A stretch of 31,814 nt of DNA from an uncultured Eubacteriales bacterium (GCA_934636435.1 CAKUAQ010000024.1:1-31814), one strand, 5' to 3'; positions 1-8,518 are shown, counted from the first letter of the stretch. The notes: generated from the letters alone by a model not told the origin. Program-made: numbers and translations.

Positions 1-1
1 A

Positions 2-967
2 CAGAGGACCGCGGAAGCGCTGGCAAAGCTGGATGTACTGGCTTCCCTTGCCCAAGTGGCAGTGACGCAAAATTACTGCCGTCCGGAGGTGGATATGGGT
101 GACTGCATCCACATTGTCGGCGGCCGCCATCCGGTGGTGGAAAGTCTAAGCGAAGCGCCGTTTGTTCCGAACGATACCCTGCTGGACGGAAAAGAAAACA
201 CCGTCGCCATCATCACCGGCCCCAATATGGCGGGAAAGTCCACCTATATGCGTCAAACGGCGTTGATCGTGCTCATGGCGCAGATCGGCTCGTTTGTTCC
301 GGCGCAGAGCGCCACCATCGGTATTGTGGACAGTATTTTTACCCGTGTGGGTGCTTCGGACGATCTGGCGGCCGGCCAGTCCACCTTTATGGTGGAGATG
401 AGCGAGGTGGCCTCCATACTACATAGCGCTACTGCCAACAGCCTGATCATCTTCGATGAGATCGGACGCGGCACATCCACCTTTGACGGAATGAGCATTG
501 CCCGTGCGGTGTTGGAGTATGTAGCGGATAAGAAAAAAATCGGCGCCAAAACCCTGTTTGCTACCCACTACCATGAGTTGACCGCTATGGAGGGGGAGCT
601 GCCCGGTGTGAAAAATTATAATGTGGCGGCGAAAAAGCGGGGCGACGACATTACATTTTTGCGGAGGATTGTCCGCGGCCCGGCAGATGACAGCTACGGT
701 ATCGAGGTGGCCAAGCTGGCCGGTATCTGTGATACCGTAGTCAATCGTGCCAAGGAGATTTTACACCAGACAGAATCCGGAGAAGGAGCCGCTCCGACGG
801 CTGCACCCATAGCAGCAGCCTCGGTGGAATCCGGGCAGATGTCGTTGCTGTCCGATTCGGATAATCCCATCATTCGGCACCTGAAAGAACTGGACATCAA
901 TGTGATGACCCCCATTGAGGCTCTGCAGGAGCTGTATCAACTCGTGAAAGACGCATCGGCCTATTGA
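2..967 (+). CDS. mutS: DNA mismatch repair ATPase MutS, 3' part only
   Basis: This is the C-terminal part of MutS, which recognises mismatches and recruits MutL. The reading frame is open from base 2, so the gene begins before the window; the GTG at 56 is internal. Visible are the Walker A loop GPNMAGKST, the Walker B and signature region IIFDEIGRGTSTFDG, the ATHYHEL switch segment, and a C-terminal dimerisation helix region ending in HLKELDINVMTPIEALQEL. The lever, clamp and mismatch-binding domains lie outside. The gene ends 21 bases before mutL, with which it is surely co-transcribed. The assignment is safe; only the 5' extent is unknown. Confidence 0.97.
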   Translation, partial: QRTAEALAKLDVLASLAQVAVTQNYCRPEVDMGDCIHIVGGRHPVVESLSEAPFVPNDTLLDGKENTVAIITGPNMAGKSTYMRQTALIVLMAQIGSFVPAQSATIGIVDSIFTRVGASDDLAAGQSTFMVEMSEVASILHSATANSLIIFDEIGRGTSTFDGMSIARAVLEYVADKKKIGAKTLFATHYHELTAMEGELPGVKNYNVAAKKRGDDITFLRRIVRGPADDSYGIEVAKLAGICDTVVNRAKEILHQTESGEGAAPTAAPIAAASVESGQMSLLSDSDNPIIRHLKELDINVMTPIEALQELYQLVKDASAY

Positions 968-988
968 GCCCGTTAAGGAGGAGATCCC

Positions 989-2977
989 ATGGCTAAAATT
1001 CAAGTGTTGGACAAGCAGACTGCCGAGCTGATTGCGGCGGGTGAAGTTGTGGAGCGTCCCTCCTCTGTCATCAAAGAATTGATGGAGAATGCCATTGATG
1101 CCGGCTCACATCGCATAACGGTGGAGATACGGGATGGCGGCATCACCTATATGCGGGTGTCGGACGACGGATGCGGGATTGCCCGGGAGGACGTGGCCAC
1201 CGCATTTCTGCGCCATGCCACCAGCAAGGTACATACGGCGGCGGATCTGTCCGCTATCTGCACCTTGGGGTTCCGGGGCGAGGCGCTGGCCTCCATTGCC
1301 GCCGTGGCGCAGGTGGATTTGACCACCTGCGCCCGGGGGGACGTGGTGGGCACCCACTATTGCATCCGGGGCGGGGAGGAACAGGTCACAGAAGATGCCG
1401 GTTGTCCGGAGGGCGCGACCTTTGAGATACGGGAACTGTTCTATAATATCCCTGCGCGGATGAAATTTCTGAAAAAGGATGTCAGTGAGGGCAATGCGGT
1501 GGCCGGAGTGGTGGAGCGACTGGCGCTCTCCCATCCGGAGGTGGCGGTGAAGTTCATTCGCAACGGACGTACGGAGCTGCAAACGCCCGGTGACGGTCAG
1601 CTGCTCCCCTGTATCCATGCGGTGTTCGGCAAGCCATTTGCCGCCGGGCTGATCCCGGTAGAATACTCCCAGAACGGCGTAACGGTCAGCGGCTATATCT
1701 GCAAGCCGGAGGCCTGTCGGCAAAATCGGACGATGCAGCACTTCTTTGTCAACGGTCGCTATGTGAAAACCCAGACTGCGGCGGTGGCGCTGGAAAGAGC
1801 GTATAAAGGCGTCACCATGGTGGGGCGGTTTCCTACCTGTGTGCTGTTCCTGACCATGCCGCCCGAAACCGTCGATGCCAATGTGCATCCGGCGAAGATC
1901 GAAGTGCGATTTACAAATGAAAAGCCGGTATTCGACGCGGTGTATTTCGGTGTGAAATCCGGAATCGAGCAAGGAGACAGCATTCGTCGTGTGCTGCTGC
2001 GGGAGGAACACACGCCAGCAAACACATCTCGCGTGGCAACGCCGGTTCGTCCGGCTACACAGCCGACGCAGCCGCAAGCGGGATCGTCGGAAAATCGTAC
2101 GCCGGAGCCGGTTTGGCATAAAGAACCGATGCAGGCGGTTCCCCGCGTACAGGCTTCGTCCTTTCTGGATCTGTGCGTTGAGGATGATCCGGCAGAGGCC
2201 ACGCTGGAGGATGGCACGCTGCCTGTGTACCGTCCGCTGCAAGCCATTCCCGCGATGCCTGTCGCGGAGTCGATCACCGATACGGAAGTGACTCAGCTGC
2301 CCACCACGAAACCGGCCGAAGAACCGGCTGTCGAGTCGGATTTACCATCGGTTCCACAGCGATCGGCTCAGGCGGAGCCGGTTGAGCAGCTAACCATGGA
2401 GCAGTCCTGCTCGCCTGTCCGATTTTTGGGAGAGTTTGCAGCCACCTATATTCTGGCGCAGCAGGGGGATTCGCTGTTTATCATCGATAAGCACGCTGCC
2501 CATGAGCGGATACTGTACAACCGGCTCAAGACTGCCAGCTGTACCGACAGCCAGATTTTGCTGGCTCCGGTGCCGGTGTCGGTCAGCCCGGAGGAATACA
2601 CGGTGCTGCTGGAAAATGCCGATATTCTGGCGCAGTCCGGTATTGAACTGGAGGACTTTGGCAGTCATTCCGTATTGGTGCGAAGTTTCCCGATGATATT
2701 AAGCGGAACGGACATTGATGCCACCGTGCGGGAAATCGCCACAGGACTGGCGGAAGGGAGCCGGGAAGTGACTTCCTCTAAGCTGGATTGGATCTACCAT
2801 TCATCGGCTTGCCGCGCTGCCACGAAGGCCGGGGACCGCAATACACCGGAAGAACTCCTTTCTCTGGCCGAGGCGGTGCTGACCGGCGATGAAGTGCGGT
2901 ATTGCCCGCACGGACGGCCTGTATGTATCGAGATGACCCGGAAGGATCTGGAGAAACAATTCGGCCGGCTGGTGTAA
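989..2977 (+). CDS. mutL: DNA mismatch repair protein MutL
   Basis: MutL couples MutS mismatch recognition to strand nicking. The N-terminal GHKL ATPase shows ELIAAGEVVERP, ELMENAIDAG, DDGCGI and LGFRGEALASI. A long Pro/Glu/Thr-rich linker (about residues 330-470) leads to a C-terminal endonuclease domain of the kind found in bacteria lacking MutH. Its metal motif reads DKHAAHERILYN at residues 500-511, keeping D500, H502 and E506, but the last position is Asn where B. subtilis has Glu. ACRAATKAGD and CPHGRP motifs follow. The 662-aa length is normal. The start is set by AAGGAGG at 975-981. It lies between mutS and miaA, the classical order. Confidence 0.97.
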   Translation: MAKIQVLDKQTAELIAAGEVVERPSSVIKELMENAIDAGSHRITVEIRDGGITYMRVSDDGCGIAREDVATAFLRHATSKVHTAADLSAICTLGFRGEALASIAAVAQVDLTTCARGDVVGTHYCIRGGEEQVTEDAGCPEGATFEIRELFYNIPARMKFLKKDVSEGNAVAGVVERLALSHPEVAVKFIRNGRTELQTPGDGQLLPCIHAVFGKPFAAGLIPVEYSQNGVTVSGYICKPEACRQNRTMQHFFVNGRYVKTQTAAVALERAYKGVTMVGRFPTCVLFLTMPPETVDANVHPAKIEVRFTNEKPVFDAVYFGVKSGIEQGDSIRRVLLREEHTPANTSRVATPVRPATQPTQPQAGSSENRTPEPVWHKEPMQAVPRVQASSFLDLCVEDDPAEATLEDGTLPVYRPLQAIPAMPVAESITDTEVTQLPTTKPAEEPAVESDLPSVPQRSAQAEPVEQLTMEQSCSPVRFLGEFAATYILAQQGDSLFIIDKHAAHERILYNRLKTASCTDSQILLAPVPVSVSPEEYTVLLENADILAQSGIELEDFGSHSVLVRSFPMILSGTDIDATVREIATGLAEGSREVTSSKLDWIYHSSACRAATKAGDRNTPEELLSLAEAVLTGDEVRYCPHGRPVCIEMTRKDLEKQFGRLV

Positions 2978-3043
2978 GCCCGGAAATACCCGAAAACACC
3001 TGCGTATTCCCGGAATGACCCGGAAAAGAAAGGAGCAATCGTC

Positions 3044-3988
3044 ATGCAGACATACCCGGTCATTGCCGGGCCTACGGCAACCGGTAAAACCGCATTGGCG
3101 ATCGCTGTGGCGCAGGCGCTGCACGGCGAGGTGGTCTCAGCTGATTCCATGCAGGTCTATGACGATGTATGGATCGGTACCGCCCGGCCGACTGCGGAGG
3201 AGCAACAGGGAATCCCTCATCATTTGCAGGGATTTTTGCCATTGGGCGAATCCTACAGTGTAGCCCGTTATGTGGAGGATGCCTACCGGGTGTTTGCGCA
3301 ATTGTACGCGCAGGGAAAGACTCCCGTTCTGTGCGGCGGCACCGGTCTGTACGTGCAGTCCTTTATGGAGAATATTCAATTCTTTCCTCAGCCTTCTGAT
3401 CCGCAGCTTCGGCAGGAACTGCTGCAAACCGGGCAGGAGCAGGGGGGAGCCGCGCTGCTGGAGGAGCTGCGTCGGATCGATCCGGATACGGCAGCCCGGT
3501 TGCATGAGCATGACCTGCATCGGATTGTCCGGGCGCTGGAGATCTATCGCATCACCGGTGAAACATTAACGCAACAGGAGCGGCGCTCCCACAGTATACC
3601 GCCGCCATATCGTGGCTGTCTGTTTGTGCTGCAATACCGAGATCGAGCGCTGTTGTATCGTCGCATAGAGCAACGGGTGGACCGGATGCTGGAGGCAGGA
3701 CTGATGGATGAGGCGTTCCGGGTGCTGCAGCAGCAACCGTCCGCTACCGTGTTGCAAGCCATCGGGTACAAGGAATTTTTGCCGTATTTTTCCGGTGCGT
3801 GTACTTTGGCGGAGGCGGTTGACACATTAAAACAGGAAACCCGCCGCTATGCTAAGCGGCAAATGTCCTGGTTCCGACGGCTTGCTTACGCACAGCCGAT
3901 GTGGCTGGAGGACTATGCGAGCTTTGAGGAACTGAAGCAGGATGTGCTGGATCGGTATCGAAATTTTGCGGCGGGAGGTGGTCTCTGA
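3044..3988 (+). CDS. miaA: tRNA dimethylallyltransferase MiaA
   Basis: MiaA transfers a dimethylallyl group to N6 of A37 in tRNAs reading UNN codons. The P-loop GPTATGKT is at residues 9-16, followed by SADSMQVYDD, the GIPHHL segment and CGGTGLYVQSF, all typical of the family; 314 aa is full length. A GAAAGGAG ribosome site precedes the ATG. It follows mutL by 66 bases, a conserved arrangement. Its TGA stop overlaps the ATG of the next gene by one base, implying translational coupling. No hfq gene follows, unlike in many bacteria with miaA. Identity is secure. Confidence 0.97.
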   Translation: MQTYPVIAGPTATGKTALAIAVAQALHGEVVSADSMQVYDDVWIGTARPTAEEQQGIPHHLQGFLPLGESYSVARYVEDAYRVFAQLYAQGKTPVLCGGTGLYVQSFMENIQFFPQPSDPQLRQELLQTGQEQGGAALLEELRRIDPDTAARLHEHDLHRIVRALEIYRITGETLTQQERRSHSIPPPYRGCLFVLQYRDRALLYRRIEQRVDRMLEAGLMDEAFRVLQQQPSATVLQAIGYKEFLPYFSGACTLAEAVDTLKQETRRYAKRQMSWFRRLAYAQPMWLEDYASFEELKQDVLDRYRNFAAGGGL

Positions 3989-5253
3989 TGGAGGACGCAC
4001 GCGAAGAAAGGCAAAGGCGTCGGGCGCAAAAAAAGAAAAGGCGGCAGCAGGGGTGGATCACCTTCGGTCTCGTGGTCGCATTACTGCTGTATGGCGGTTA
4101 TCAGCTATACCGCGGCGTGTTTGCCACAATCAAGACGGAGCAGACCGCCTCGTACAGCGTGTATGAATCCATTGACGCCGAGGGTCTTGTCTTTCGCTCG
4201 GAAACAGTGATCCCGGCCGCTGACAGTGGCTCGGTATACTTTACCATCGAAAACGGCTCCCGTGTGTCTAAAGGCGGCACGATCGCACAAATATATGCAT
4301 CGGAGCAGGACGGATTAGCCGAACGGGATATTCAGGATCTGGAGGCCCAGATCACCGCGCTGAAGTCCATCCAGGCTGACCGCGGCTCCAGTCACTTGAA
4401 TCTCAATCTGATCAATGCGCAGATCAGCTCCGGCGTCAATGAACTGGTGCGGCAGGTGAGCGGATATGCTACGGAGACCGATGTCAGCGAGGTGCGAGCA
4501 AGACTGCTGTCCTCTCTGAGCAAGAAACAGATCGTCACCGGCGGAGCGGTCGATCTGACAGCGACAATTGCCGCATTGGAAGAAAAAAAGCAGAATTTGA
4601 ATTCTTCCTATAAGCGGGCATTGCGAACTGTTTCCGCACCGGTGGCAGGATACTTTGCCGACAAAACAGACGGCTACGAGGAGCTGCTGGCGGGGATAGA
4701 CCCTGTGAATTTGACGGCTGAACAACTGCACGGTTTTTTGGAAGCCGCACCACCTGAGCCACAGTCATCCAATGGGAAAATCGTCAGTGGCTATGAATGG
4801 TATTTTGCCTGTTTTGTGCCGGATTCGTATTTTAACACGCTGTCCACCGGCAAGGAGCTTTCCCTGCGGATGTCCTTCGTGACCGATGAAGAGATCCCCG
4901 TAACGGTCGCAGCCGGAAGCCGTGCAGACAACGGGCAAATGCTGGTGGTGTTTCGCTGTGCCTATATGTCAGAGGCGCTGTCCACCATCCGTCGGGAAAC
5001 GGTGCAGATACTGCTGGTTAAGCACACCGGCCTAAAGGTGCCGAAACGGGCAATCGTCATTGACGATTCCATGCAAGCGGGTGTTTATATTCGCTACGGT
5101 AACATCGTTTCCTTCCGCAAGATCGACCAAATATACAGCGAACCGGCAGATTATGTGATCAGCCGAGAAACGGACGAAAAGGGGTATCTTCATATGTACG
5201 ACGATATCATTGTCGGCGGAAGGGGGCTGTACGATGGAAAAATCATTCGATAG
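3988..5253 (+). CDS. HlyD-like single-pass membrane protein of the division cluster
   Basis: The protein begins with a very basic cytoplasmic stretch (about residues 5-21, many Arg/Lys), then one membrane segment at about 23-41, then a large extracytoplasmic part. That part resembles membrane fusion (HlyD/biotinyl-lipoyl-like) proteins: a half motif near EGLVFRSETVIPA and GSRVSKGGTIAQIYA, a helical hairpin at about 105-215, and a C-terminal segment with GLKVPKRAIV that matches the second half of the fold. No ABC transporter or outer partner is encoded nearby. Its start overlaps the miaA stop and its end overlaps yggS by 20 bases, so it is translationally tied to the sepF operon. A cell-envelope or division role is inference from location only. 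Confidence 0.75.
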   Translation: MEDAREERQRRRAQKKKRRQQGWITFGLVVALLLYGGYQLYRGVFATIKTEQTASYSVYESIDAEGLVFRSETVIPAADSGSVYFTIENGSRVSKGGTIAQIYASEQDGLAERDIQDLEAQITALKSIQADRGSSHLNLNLINAQISSGVNELVRQVSGYATETDVSEVRARLLSSLSKKQIVTGGAVDLTATIAALEEKKQNLNSSYKRALRTVSAPVAGYFADKTDGYEELLAGIDPVNLTAEQLHGFLEAAPPEPQSSNGKIVSGYEWYFACFVPDSYFNTLSTGKELSLRMSFVTDEEIPVTVAAGSRADNGQMLVVFRCAYMSEALSTIRRETVQILLVKHTGLKVPKRAIVIDDSMQAGVYIRYGNIVSFRKIDQIYSEPADYVISRETDEKGYLHMYDDIIVGGRGLYDGKIIR

Positions 5254-5950
5254 CTTTATGCGGGACAATCTGCTGCGTGTAGAGGAACGTATCTGTGCCG
5301 CCTGCGCATCTGCCGGACGTCCCAGAGATTCGGTTCGGCTGATGGCCGTCACCAAAACCGTAGACACGGCCCGAATTTTGGAAGCGATCGACTGCGGCAT
5401 TGATTTGATCGGAGAGAACCGGGTGCAGGAATATCTCAGTAAGCAGCCGGAGCTGGCAGGTGTGCCGGATGTGGAGCGCCACCTCATCGGTCATTTGCAA
5501 ACGAACAAGGTCAACGCCATTGTCGGGCAAGTGGATATGATCCAGTCGGTTGACAGTTTCCGCTTGGCGCAGCACATATCCGCGCGGTCGGTAGCTTTGG
5601 GATTGGTCACGAAAATTCTGGTCGAGGTGAACATCGGCGGGGAAGAGGCGAAGTCCGGTGTTTCCCCCGAAGAACTGGAGACACTTTTGCGTCAGATTGC
5701 GTCGTTACCGGGGGTTGCCGTCAGCGGACTGATGACTGTTCCGCCGATTTTACAGAAAGAGACGGACAAAAGAGAAAATTTTTCAAAAATGCACCATCTA
5801 TCGGTTGACATGCGGGACAAAAATATAGATAATATAGATATACGGATTCTATCAATGGGGATGTCCGGAGATTTCCCGGAGGCCATTTTGGAGGGCGCCA
5901 CGCTGGTGCGCGTCGGATCCGCAATTTTTGGACAGAGAATCTATCACTAA
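5234..5950 (+). CDS. yggS: PLP homeostasis protein, YggS/YlmE family
   Basis: This is a TIM-barrel pyridoxal-phosphate-binding protein involved in vitamin B6 and amino acid homeostasis. The PLP lysine is K41 in LMAVTK. Other family motifs are GENRVQEY, HLIGHLQTNK, EVNIGGEEAKSG, GLMTVPP, and the phosphate-binding end segment SMGMSGDFPEAI with VRVGSAIFG. I chose the ATG at 5234, preceded by an AAGGGGG site, rather than the in-frame GTG at 5210, giving 238 aa, the usual size. It overlaps the previous gene by 20 bases and precedes sepF by 23, the standard position of ylmE in Firmicutes. Confidence 0.95.
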   Translation: MEKSFDSFMRDNLLRVEERICAACASAGRPRDSVRLMAVTKTVDTARILEAIDCGIDLIGENRVQEYLSKQPELAGVPDVERHLIGHLQTNKVNAIVGQVDMIQSVDSFRLAQHISARSVALGLVTKILVEVNIGGEEAKSGVSPEELETLLRQIASLPGVAVSGLMTVPPILQKETDKRENFSKMHHLSVDMRDKNIDNIDIRILSMGMSGDFPEAILEGATLVRVGSAIFGQRIYH

Positions 5951-5973
5951 TTTTTTATATGGAGGTATGAACC

Positions 5974-6399
5974 ATGCGATTTTTTGAGCGGTTTTTAGGC
6001 GACGATGAGGACCAGGACGAACAGGAGGAATTTGCTTCTGAGGAGAATCTGGTGCGTAAGAATGCAGACGAAGCAGCCTCTGAGCCGAAACGTGGCAACA
6101 AGGTGGTGAACATCCACGCGACTGCGCAGCTGCAGGTCGTGCTGGTCAAGCCGGAGCGCTTCGATGATGCCAGCGCTGTGGCCGATCATCTGAATGCTAA
6201 ACGCACGGTGGTGCTGAATCTGGAATCGGCGAACAAGGATGTAGCCCGCCGGATCCTGGATTTTCTCAGCGGTGTGGCATACGCTAACGATGGCCAGATC
6301 AAAAAGGTGGCCAACTGCACCTTTATCATCACTCCGTACAACGTGGGGCTGATGGGTGATCTGCTGGATGAATTAGAGAATAATGGCCTGTATTTCTGA
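5974..6399 (+). CDS. sepF: Cell division protein SepF
   Basis: SepF polymerises into rings that tether and bundle FtsZ at the membrane. The N-terminus MRFFERFLG is the expected amphipathic membrane-targeting helix. An acidic linker follows (about residues 10-45), then the conserved SepF core starting at VVNIHATAQLQVVLVKP, with AVADHLNAKRTVVLNLE, RRILDFLSGVAYA and the C-terminal FIITPYNV. Length (141 aa) is normal. The start is fixed by GGAGG at 5961-5965. The end overlaps ylmH by 17 bases. The small membrane protein YlmG that often follows SepF is absent. Confidence 0.97.
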   Translation: MRFFERFLGDDEDQDEQEEFASEENLVRKNADEAASEPKRGNKVVNIHATAQLQVVLVKPERFDDASAVADHLNAKRTVVLNLESANKDVARRILDFLSGVAYANDGQIKKVANCTFIITPYNVGLMGDLLDELENNGLYF

Positions 6400-7141
6400 T
6401 TCGGATCAACTGCTGCTGGCCCGGGTTGACGATACGGTGCGTCTCTGCGACCGACGCAATTTACCCTGCTTTTTGGGCTTCCTGGATCTTCACGAGCAAG
6501 CACTGATACGTCCGCGATTGGAGAAATGCGCCGATGTCCGATTTTGCTTTTATGGCGGTTACGCAGAGGCAGAACGGACGTTGCTGGGTGTTTTCCCGGA
6601 ATATATGGAACCGGAGAACGATGCTTTTCCCTTAAAATCGGTAGCGTTTCACTACCGAACAGAACGGTCGCTCAGTCACCGGGACTTTCTCGGCACATTG
6701 ATGTCTATTGGCTTACGGCGGGAATCCATCGGGGATATTCTGTGCGGAGAAGGAATCGGCGTGCTGTTCCTGCGGGAGGAGATCGTGCCGTTTGTGCAGG
6801 AGCAGGTGGTTAAAATCGGTGGGGAAGGAGTGCGCTGCACAGTGGATTACACGGGTGCATTGCCCGCGGCGCATCAGTTCCGCCCGTTGCATGATACGGT
6901 TGCTTCTCCTCGGCTGGATGCCGTTGTAAAAGCCTTGATACGTTCCTCGCGTGATCAGGCGGCAGAGCTGATTGCAAATGGTTTCGTAGAGGTGGATCAT
7001 CGGGTCGTGGCAACGGTAGCAGCCGCAGTGGTGGCGCCTTGCACCGTATCGATACGCGGGTACGGCCGTTTTTCCGTAGATCGGCTGGACACGCCTACTC
7101 GCAAGGGACGCCTGAATCTGGAGGCACGCCAGTATATTTAG
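6383..7141 (+). CDS. ylmH: S4-domain RNA-binding protein YlmH
   Basis: YlmH family proteins carry a C-terminal S4 RNA-binding domain; B. subtilis YlmH has been linked to ribosome rescue and sits in the division cluster. Here the N-terminal domain has FLGFLDLHEQAL and a middle RxxFYGGYAEAER-like block. A central domain contains RDFLGTLMSIGLRRESIGDI. The S4 domain (about residues 180-240) includes LDAVVKALIRSSRDQAAELIAN and ends in FSVDRLDTPTRKGRLNLEARQYI. The start at 6383 overlaps the end of sepF and has only a weak AGAG ribosome site, so translation is probably coupled. The gene ends 26 bases before divIVA. Confidence 0.92.
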   Translation: MACISDSDQLLLARVDDTVRLCDRRNLPCFLGFLDLHEQALIRPRLEKCADVRFCFYGGYAEAERTLLGVFPEYMEPENDAFPLKSVAFHYRTERSLSHRDFLGTLMSIGLRRESIGDILCGEGIGVLFLREEIVPFVQEQVVKIGGEGVRCTVDYTGALPAAHQFRPLHDTVASPRLDAVVKALIRSSRDQAAELIANGFVEVDHRVVATVAAAVVAPCTVSIRGYGRFSVDRLDTPTRKGRLNLEARQYI

Positions 7142-7167
7142 ATTTTACCGGAAGGAATGACGAAGGT

Positions 7168-7830
7168 ATGGAGAATAAGCAGGCACTTTTAACCGCACAG
7201 GACATACAGGAAGTGCAGTTCAGAAAGTCCTTTGGCTGCTATAGGACCGATGGGGTGGACGAATTTTTGGATCGCTGCGCCGAGACGGTGGATGCGCTGA
7301 CCCGCATCAATGCCGAAAACGAACATAAAATGCAGGTGCTGGGGCAGTCAATCCTGGATTACCGGGCGCAGGAGGATACGATCCGCAATGCGCTGATGAA
7401 TGCACAGCGTATGAGTGACACCATCTTGGAAGAGGCGCGGCAAAAAGCGGAGCAGATTGTATCCGAAGCACAGGAGCAGGCCGGTCATATCCATGAAACT
7501 GCTGAGACGGATGTGGTTGCTGAGCGCGCAGAACTGAAGCGGATTCAGGAGGAAGTGTCTGCATTCAAGGCACGACTTCTGTCTATCTATCGGGAGCACC
7601 TGACGCTCATCGGTGTGTTGGCCGATGAAGAAACGCCAGAATCTATCCAGCCCGAGCATGAGGCGACTGAGGATGTCACCGATGATGACACCCCTGCGCC
7701 GCCCTCTACGGACGGATCCGCTCTCGCAGATAGCGCAGACGAAACGCCGAACCCCGTTACGGCTACAGGCTCAGCGTCCGGCTTCGGCGCTCGGTTCGAT
7801 TTGTCGCAATTCTCTCTGGATGACGAATAA
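7168..7830 (+). CDS. divIVA: DivIVA-domain cell division/polarity protein
   Basis: DivIVA proteins bind curved membrane at poles and septa and scaffold other division factors. The N-terminal DivIVA domain is evident in LTAQDIQEVQFRKSFGCYR followed by VDEFLDRC. A long coiled coil spans about residues 30-155 with heptad-like Glu/Lys/Gln-rich helices. A Pro/Thr/Asp-rich disordered tail follows and ends in the short acidic peptide FDLSQFSLDDE. The loop usually RGY reads FGCY here, so the membrane-inserting turn differs from the B. subtilis form. I chose ATG 7168 rather than an in-frame upstream start because the homology begins there and GGAAGGAA lies just upstream. Length is 220 aa. Confidence 0.93.
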   Translation: MENKQALLTAQDIQEVQFRKSFGCYRTDGVDEFLDRCAETVDALTRINAENEHKMQVLGQSILDYRAQEDTIRNALMNAQRMSDTILEEARQKAEQIVSEAQEQAGHIHETAETDVVAERAELKRIQEEVSAFKARLLSIYREHLTLIGVLADEETPESIQPEHEATEDVTDDDTPAPPSTDGSALADSADETPNPVTATGSASGFGARFDLSQFSLDDE

Positions 7831-7927
7831 ATTCGGCATTTCTGTCATTATCAGATGACGCAACCGGCTTTGACCCGTCTCTAAGGGCACCCGGCCGGCA
7901 TAAACGTGCCGATTAGATAGGATTCTC

Positions 7928-7963
7928 GGGGTTGTTAAAAAAGTTGGCTTTTTTAACAACCCC
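7928..7963 (+). terminator. Perfect 15-bp hairpin between divIVA and lspA
   Basis: The arms GGGGTTGTTAAAAAA and TTTTTTAACAACCCC pair perfectly around a GTTGGC loop. The six T residues lie inside the 3' arm and only GCTTTTC follows the stem, so it is not a textbook terminator. It could end the mutS-divIVA transcript, attenuate lspA, or both. Two weaker hairpins precede it: GTCAT/ATGAC at 7844-7859 and GGCAC/GTGCC at 7886-7910. I see no convincing promoter between it and lspA. Confidence 0.6.
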
Positions 7964-7987
7964 GCTTTTCTGAAAGGAAGTCTGCTT

Positions 7988-8518
7988 ATGTTCCAGATTT
8001 GGATGCTGATTGCCGCCGCCGGATTGGTTGGGCTGGATCAATGGACAAAATACTTGGCGGCCGGATACCTGACACAGCCGATTCCTCTGTGGCCGGGAGT
8101 CTTTGAACTGCAATACTGCGAAAACCGGGGCGTAGCCTTCGGTATGCTTCAAGGGCAACGCTGGATATTTATTCCGTTGACGCTTGCAGTGGTTGTTGCA
8201 TTGCTCGTGATGTTGTTTCGCAGCGAGTGGCGGCGTTCTCGGGTATTTTCCGTGAGTGCCGCACTGATCATCGCCGGTGGCATCGGGAATCTGATTGATC
8301 GGATCCTTCACGGCTTTGTCACAGACTTTCTGTATTTTAGGCTGATTGATTTTCCGATCTTTAATGTGGCGGATTGTTATGTTACAGTAGGGGCAGTGTT
8401 GCTGTTTGCCTATCTGCTGTTTTTGAACAAGGAATCGGAGGATAAGCCGTTGCTCACCGTACTCTTTGGCATTCCGGCTCGAACGAAAGCGCAGGATACG
8501 CATGGAACCGATCATTGA
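7988..8518 (+). CDS. lspA: Lipoprotein signal peptidase LspA (signal peptidase II)
   Basis: LspA is the membrane aspartyl protease that removes signal peptides from diacylglyceryl-modified prolipoproteins. It has four membrane segments (about residues 4-26, 58-78, 86-105, 131-153). The catalytic aspartates are D104 in GGIGNLIDR and D129 in FNVADC; the NRGVAFG motif is also present. The start has a GAAAGGAAG ribosome site at 7971-7979. The 176-aa length is slightly long because of a polar C-terminal tail after residue 155. It overlaps the next gene by 17 bases. In many Firmicutes ileS stands just upstream, but not here. Confidence 0.96.
   Translation: MFQIWMLIAAAGLVGLDQWTKYLAAGYLTQPIPLWPGVFELQYCENRGVAFGMLQGQRWIFIPLTLAVVVALLVMLFRSEWRRSRVFSVSAALIIAGGIGNLIDRILHGFVTDFLYFRLIDFPIFNVADCYVTVGAVLLFAYLLFLNKESEDKPLLTVLFGIPARTKAQDTHGTDH

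Noticed and set aside
1106..2242. Long minus-strand frame opposite mutL
   Set aside because: It is antisense to conserved mutL sequence, Arg/His-rich, and has no family motifs or ribosome site.
7831..7987. A T-box or other known riboswitch before lspA
   Set aside because: No TGGTACCGCG-type core, specifier or other known aptamer block could be found, so only hairpins are reported.
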